The translations under genes were made by a program, and so were the position numbers. The notes beneath the pieces are model-generated. The model searched no databases and was not told the DNA's origin. It saw only the letters and a program-made list of their open reading frames with translations. 64,000 nt of DNA, taken from the NCBI GenBank assembly GCA_018296165.2, contig JACKQL020000007.1, forward strand, positions 620,001-684,000, in the 5' to 3' direction. Shown piece after piece: positions 57,310 through 64,000 of the stretch. This DNA comes from Termitomyces sp. T153 (Eukaryota; Basidiomycota; Agaricomycetes; Agaricales; Lyophyllaceae). Numbering within the stretch: position 1 is the stretch's first letter; each line of letters starts with the position of its first letter.

Positions 57310-59338
57310 ATATGCAGATACAAAATTTATCTTGGGTTCCGGAGTTCATGATACGTGGCGCAAATACAATCTACATAAGTCATGAGTGAACAGACAACGA
57401 TCTTTATCACTCCGGAATGGCCAATATAGCAAGGAATACTTCGACCGGCGTACAAAAGGGATAAAAAGGCACTTGAGATATTAGCAAAAGATGATTAGTT
57501 CTGTTTGGAAGGGGTTGCGGAACATTTTAAACTTCAAGACGGTTCTATGCATAAGCTTGAAGGAAGCCTCGAATGTTGTTGTTACTATGTTACTATAATG
57601 ATATCTACCTACGCTATTTGATAGTTATGGTCACATCGATAAGGATAGACCTCGATAGACCTAATAAAGCAGAGGAAACTAATATCACTACTATCTATGA
57701 ATGGGCAAGTGGGGTAGCATCAAAACCCCTGTGGGGAAAGCTTGCCACCTGTATCCCGTCGATTGTCAGTGTTTGACGGAACCTTATTTCACCTAGATAT
57801 ACCAGCAGTTACTGATTATTCGGACCTTACTTCTCTGTCCTACGACAAGTCTGTCTAGCTGTAGCCCTCTAGCCCTCTCTCGAATCCACAGCGTAGTCCT
57901 GTTCTGTCGCCGTGCACGTCAGTCGACCTTACGGTCTTACACCACCACTGCGTTAGAAATGAAGAGAGTGATAAGCCTGCTGTTGGATCTGCGAGATGTG
58001 CCGAATGATGTGACCACACTTCCAGCTATCTATCGTTATTGACACCTTGTGGCTTGCGTAGCCAAATTGTGATGGTCTTTTGGACGAAAAGTCGGACTAG
58101 ATGCCGGTGAGATAAACAACTGGCGATCGGTGATGGTACTCATGAACAATGTGGCGCTGATAGCTCTCGAATGTTAGAGGCTTCCGTGTCAGAGTAAGCT
58201 GTATTCTGCAGTAACTACATATATCCATCATGTACTCAGCAAACCTCTGACCCCTTCGAGCTCTATAACTGCCCTCTTCGCGTCCTCTTTTGAAAAATAC
58301 TCCACAAACTCGAATTGGCAGAGTCAATAGGAATCAGACGAACACTTAGCATCATAAACAAGGGTGAACTCCTCACCCCCTCCTTTGATGTTATTTTTTT
58401 TGTCAAGGCTATAGAAAGAAACGACTCGACCACGGGAAAGTCGTCCAAAATGTTTCGGTTCCTGGAGCGGATGAATTTAGATGCCAACCAGCCGGCAAAC
58501 GCGTGAATGTTGACGACGGCCACAAGATAACGGCACCGGACGCTTGTAAATATCGACCAGATAGTACTTCAGAGAGAATCCTATGATCATAAGGTCGACC
58601 AAAACCTTGGAGACGAACATGATTCGGTAATCCTGCAGTTGTCACTGAGGATTGATCGCGTCTCTTTTACACATAGGTCGCGCAAATCCAAAGTTGTGTA
58701 TTACTTCAAGTATTAGCTCGGAACCTTATTCAACAAAGCCTCTCGCTGTCGACAAAAACGGATGGTCCTGAAAGGTATGTTGTGCATTTGTATTGTGGAA
58801 AATAACGACCGACACCGCAAATAAGTATGATTGCTCAGAATCACCTAAATCGCCCGAACTAGTCTTGGTGGGTGTGATTTCTTTTGGCGTCCGCAGATCC
58901 AAGTCAAGTTGAAAGTCCTTCGCACTGTACACTAGTTGAACTTCTGTGATCTTTCCCTAGCTAGGGAGAGGATTGGGGAATCGTACGTCAGCATCGCCGA
59001 ACTTTGAGTAGGGTCTTCTGATTAACATAGCTAGCAAGATCCACAGGTCGAATGTTAAGCGGGTGACCCCATGGAATCACAGAAGAGCATGCTTTGCATA
59101 TGGAGACGGTTCGAAGATAACTTTTCAATAAAGATATGGTGATTCATGTCAGGGAGGGGAACGTAAAGAACAATTTTGAATGACATTCGTTCAATCGATA
59201 AGTACGTCCCCTCGATCATAGTCTTCGATTCCTCTGTCATCTGTCAAATCAAGTACAAATCTAGGGCACATGAACAACTCGGTTCCAACCTCTGATCGTG
59301 TACCTATGAACACGTTTCAGAGTTTAGTCTTCATCTAT
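57310..59338. other. 2-kb gene-poor stretch with coding-like scraps
   Basis: No complete gene could be assembled. The minus-strand piece 58228-58320 reads FEFVEYFSKEDAKRAVIELE, which resembles the second half of an RRM. The minus-strand pieces at 58726-58932 and 59055-59240 (EGTYLSIERMSFKIVLYVPL, then PDMNHHIFIEKLSSNRL) look like exons but show no known domain. They could belong to one degraded gene or to a gene with unusual splicing. The left 700 bp hold nothing. Confidence 0.35.
58228..58320 (-). pseudogene. possible RRM fragment
   Basis: The frame CQFEFVEYFSKEDAKRAVIE, LEGVRGLLST ending in TGA matches the beta3-alpha2 part of an RNA-recognition motif (FVEF....A..A...L.G). No upstream RNP2 half could be found in the adjacent 300 bp in any frame. 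It may be a remnant or a chance resemblance. Confidence 0.3.
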
Positions 59339-61123
<1,785 letters not shown>

Positions 61124-61443
61124 TGAAATCGTTAGCGGTTTATCAAGCGGACCTGACCTAAGTTGAATTCCTGAAAGTGGATATCTGTATGTGACGTACA
61201 ACTTAAAATGTTCAACTATGGTCAAACAATTGCAAAAGATTTGCAATTACGTTACCTGCAAGAAGGCATCATTTAGGAAAGGGAGATTCTTGCATAAGTG
61301 AGGTACAGGGTATAATACATTGAGACTAGACGAGACAAACTCATGCAGATTGTACAGATACATGGATATTAGATGGAGTCACAATAAATTACAAGAATCA
61401 GAACGACATAAACTCAACTGGCAATCAAGAGAACATAGAAAAA
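61124..61443. other. intergenic stretch
   Basis: There are 320 bp between the PLP enzyme start and the stop of the transcription-factor gene, both on the minus strand. It is AT-rich and shows no gene. It should carry the PLP gene promoter. Confidence 0.45.
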
Positions 61444-63992
61444 TCAAGAGACAGGATTATACATCCCAGCTGCATTAAGATTATTGAAATTGCCCTCCAA
61501 CAAACCTGAATCCCGCATGAACAACATCCACTGTTCATCCATTCCAGAGTCTCCAGTCATCATCATGCCCAGGTCAACCAGGTTTTCTGAGGGATCACTT
61601 TTGATTGCGTAATCGCCATAGTTTGGGGCAGAGTTGAATGCCATATTATTAGGTGGGGGGAGGCCAGAAGAGTTGTTTAGATAACTTCGTTCAATGTTGA
61701 CAGGAGAAGTCGTTATAGACGCGGATGGTGGCCAAGAGGATCGCACAGGAGATTTCGTTTCTTGGTCCGAAGGTAGATATCTCCCATTTTGTTGGAACGT
61801 ATTCTGCGGCATGTACGGAAGAGTCGGCGACGCGGAAACGTTATGAGGGCTAATGGGATTATTGGTGTGATCTAAAGGTATCTTAGAAAGATATTCCACG
61901 AGTGACGGATGGACGTCAGGCGCCGTCTCCGCAGGGCTTCCAGCCGCGCTGTCTCCGCCATGTATAGATGTCTGTTGCTGTCGAGTGGACGAGCTTCTGA
62001 GCAATTTGCTGACTAAGACTCGTGTCTGTCCGCCGAAGAGAGCAAGTTCGTCGTCTCCGTAGTCCGGCTTGCCAACAGAAAGGACAGCATTCGTAGACTG
62101 ATTACCACTTCGAAACTGTGAATAGACTTGGAAGGCTTTTTCTCGCAATTTACCGAGAATGGCCTGGCATTATATAAACATTGAATTAAGGTCTTCTTGC
62201 AGACTTACAAGGGTTGTACACTTACCAGTCCGCTTCGAGCACGACGAGAATGGGATGCGCCCTTTTCGAACAGGTCACAAGCAAGTCCTAACTCGATGAA
62301 GGCACTAGGGGCCATGCTTGAGGATGGTGAGCGAGTCACGATGGTGCCAACGATGATCTACATAGATCAAATCAGTATCCAAAGATATAGTACCAGACTA
62401 CGACGAACAGCTGCGGAGAACACTGTATTATTGGTACATATCAGCACGAAAAGATGTACTGCCGGACGATCACTCACAATGTGTCCAGATGCTCCACCAT
62501 CTACAACAAAGATCAGGGAAACGGTCAAAATGATTCAAATTAGATTTGATGACTCCAGAGGCACATCGATATGCCGCGAGGAAGGAAGGCGCGTAGGGGC
62601 TCCGCAATGGATTAGTAGGGTGGTCGAGCATAGCTTGTGCGAAGAAACTCCGGTGAATGTACAACAACGCTACATATGCCAATCGTGTTAGCGGGCTTGT
62701 CAAAAGTAAAATGGCGGATGTATACTAACTGACTGTGCGATATTGCCCGAGGAGACAACCTCGCATGTAAACAGATGGAGTACAGTGTTTATCCTCGGGA
62801 CTCATGAAGACATTGAGATGAGGTGGAAGTATTTTTTCGCGAACTTTGCGGTCAAGATCGAGGACTGTCTGGTAATGTGGAGGCTCGGCGGTCAGCGTGA
62901 GTTCTGTCACAGTTGAAGCTATCTCCTTGGTAAATTCATATTTCCATTGATAATCTTTTAAATGCGAGTTTTAATAATGAAAAGGACAGAATGCAATACG
63001 TGCTTACAGCCTTTGAGGACATTTCCGTCGTTGTCGATGGTCGCCTCGTCATCCTCAGGAAACTCACTGTCAACATAAGATAGCCGGACTGACGGTGGTC
63101 GACCAGTTGCAAGGCTCTGTGACCAAGCCAACTCAGTTTCCCGATGTGAATAAGTCAAAAAAAATCGCGCACATAGAACAAATCTGTCGAGAAAAGCTCC
63201 CAAAAGAGTGCTCTTCGTCGTTGTACTGTTTTAGGATCCATGTCGAATCTTGCGCTATCACGATCTACAAGAGCAAAATGGGTTTAGACACTTGAAAGCA
63301 AAAATAGTACTTACGCAAACCAATCTAAAGAGATTGTGGTGAGCGAAAGCAACGGAACAGTTTAAACCGGCTTACACTTTGTGCTAATTTACAACCCAAA
63401 CTCGTCAAAGACCATACGCTGTCCGTCGTGGAACGCTTGCCTCCGAGACCATGGTAGGATGCCATGAGAACCACTGCCTGTACGGTGGTTATTTCCGGCG
63501 ATTCGAAGATAGATCGCAGGGATAAACAAGCCCGACTTAGATGGTAATAGGTGTCAGATTCCACATTATCTTTGAGAAGGGTGAGCAGTACTATCAGCAT
63601 AAACACAGTTACTCACATGGTTCGAGAGTGAGATCTACCAGAGCGCCGAGTGCAAAGACAAGAAAGAGAACGGCGAGTTTATGCGGAAATATTGTGTGAG
63701 GGCCCGGGGAATCGGTTGCGCGTCGTTCTCTCATGGACTTATAGATAGGAGAAAGAATTTCATCAACAATCTCGTCCCTTTTCATAGGACGAAAGGCCCA
63801 AGAGGCATGCTCCATGTACGTCTCACAAAGAGACCATGCCCGGGGTTGGCTTGGAAGGTAACCAAATAAGATGTCAAGAGCCTTCTCGTACTTCTCGGGG
63901 CTATTCGGTGCAGTGAACGGGAACGAACTAGATAACTGAGAGATTTCAGGTGACACTTCGTGAGTTAAGTCACTTTCGAGGCCAGACGCCAT
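61444..63992 (-). CDS. fungal-specific transcription factor domain protein (probably continues beyond window)
   Basis: The fungal_trans-type middle homology region reads in order EKYEKALDILFGYLPSQPRA, IFPHKLAVLFLVFALGALVD, YYHLSRACLSLRSIFESPEI, TTVQAVVLMASYHGLGGKRS, RRRALFWELFSTDLFYSLAT, GRPPSVRLSYVDSEFPEDDE and LLYIHRSFFAQAMLDHPTNP. A later helix SAFIELGLACDLFEKGA and GLAILGKLREKAFQVYSQF follow. The last exon (62148 to 61444) is a Ser/Pro/Asn-rich tail ending NAAGMYNPVS. The first ATG seen (63992, MASGLESDLTHEVSPEISQL) lies eight bases from the window edge. No Zn2Cys6 cluster is present downstream of it, so the DNA-binding exon is expected outside, past 64000. It is a Gal4-type activator or repressor of unknown target. 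Confidence 0.75.
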
Positions 63993-64000
63993 TGTATCCA

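Overview
The window is nuclear DNA of a filamentous basidiomycete, most likely a mushroom-forming agaricomycete. Genes are closely packed on both strands. Almost every gene is broken by many introns of about 45-60 bases with GTNNGT...YAG ends. The proteins are eukaryotic housekeeping families plus several that I know only as conserved basidiomycete proteins. No rRNA, tRNA, CRISPR array or bacterial operon was seen. All coordinates span from start to stop codon and include introns. Where exon lengths could be added up, the sums are divisible by three.

Layout. 0-10 kb: end of an IBA57-type mitochondrial Fe/S protein, a holo-ACP synthase, Elongator subunit ELP2, an eIF4A-like protein that has lost its ATPase motifs, an RRM protein and the F1-assembly factor FMC1. 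10-24.5 kb: SUA5, an HMG-box regulator, an unrecognised basic/acidic protein, a Dal5-type transporter, acetyl-CoA acetyltransferase, ATG10, ribosomal protein S1 and adenine phosphoribosyltransferase. 24.5-35 kb: an EDEM-type mannosidase-like protein with a PA domain, a ZNRD2-like zinc protein, FAF1, a small membrane protein and a conserved basidiomycete protein. 35-40.5 kb: a Dicer-like protein with intact RNase III domains but a decayed helicase. 40.6-42.6 kb: a cytochrome oxidase subunit, then a small transposon graveyard with a gypsy reverse-transcriptase scrap and a 203-bp MITE-like foldback. 42.6-51.4 kb: aldehyde dehydrogenase, a short Zn2Cys6 protein, proteasome alpha-2, 1-Cys peroxiredoxin and SSU72. 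51.4-64 kb: an AT-rich accessory stretch, the SNARE UFE1, TVP38, the acyltransferase LOA1, a 2-kb gene-poor stretch, a PLP trans-sulfuration-type enzyme and a fungal-specific transcription factor that probably continues beyond the window.

The genes do not form one pathway. Themes recur by chance of neighbourhood: mitochondrial maintenance (IBA57, holo-ACP synthase, FMC1, COX), tRNA modification (ELP2, SUA5) and secretory pathway or ER (EDEM-like, UFE1, TVP38, LOA1). Divergent pairs with short shared promoters include holo-ACP synthase/ELP2 (73 bp) and FAF1/DUF7719-like (102 bp).

The most unusual items are two helicase-derived proteins whose catalytic motifs are missing (the eIF4A-like protein and the Dicer N-terminus), an apparent excess of GC-AG introns in ELP2, PRE8 and LOA1, two or more genes that need a one-base frame correction (the eIF4A-like gene and ATG10), and the MITE-like foldback.
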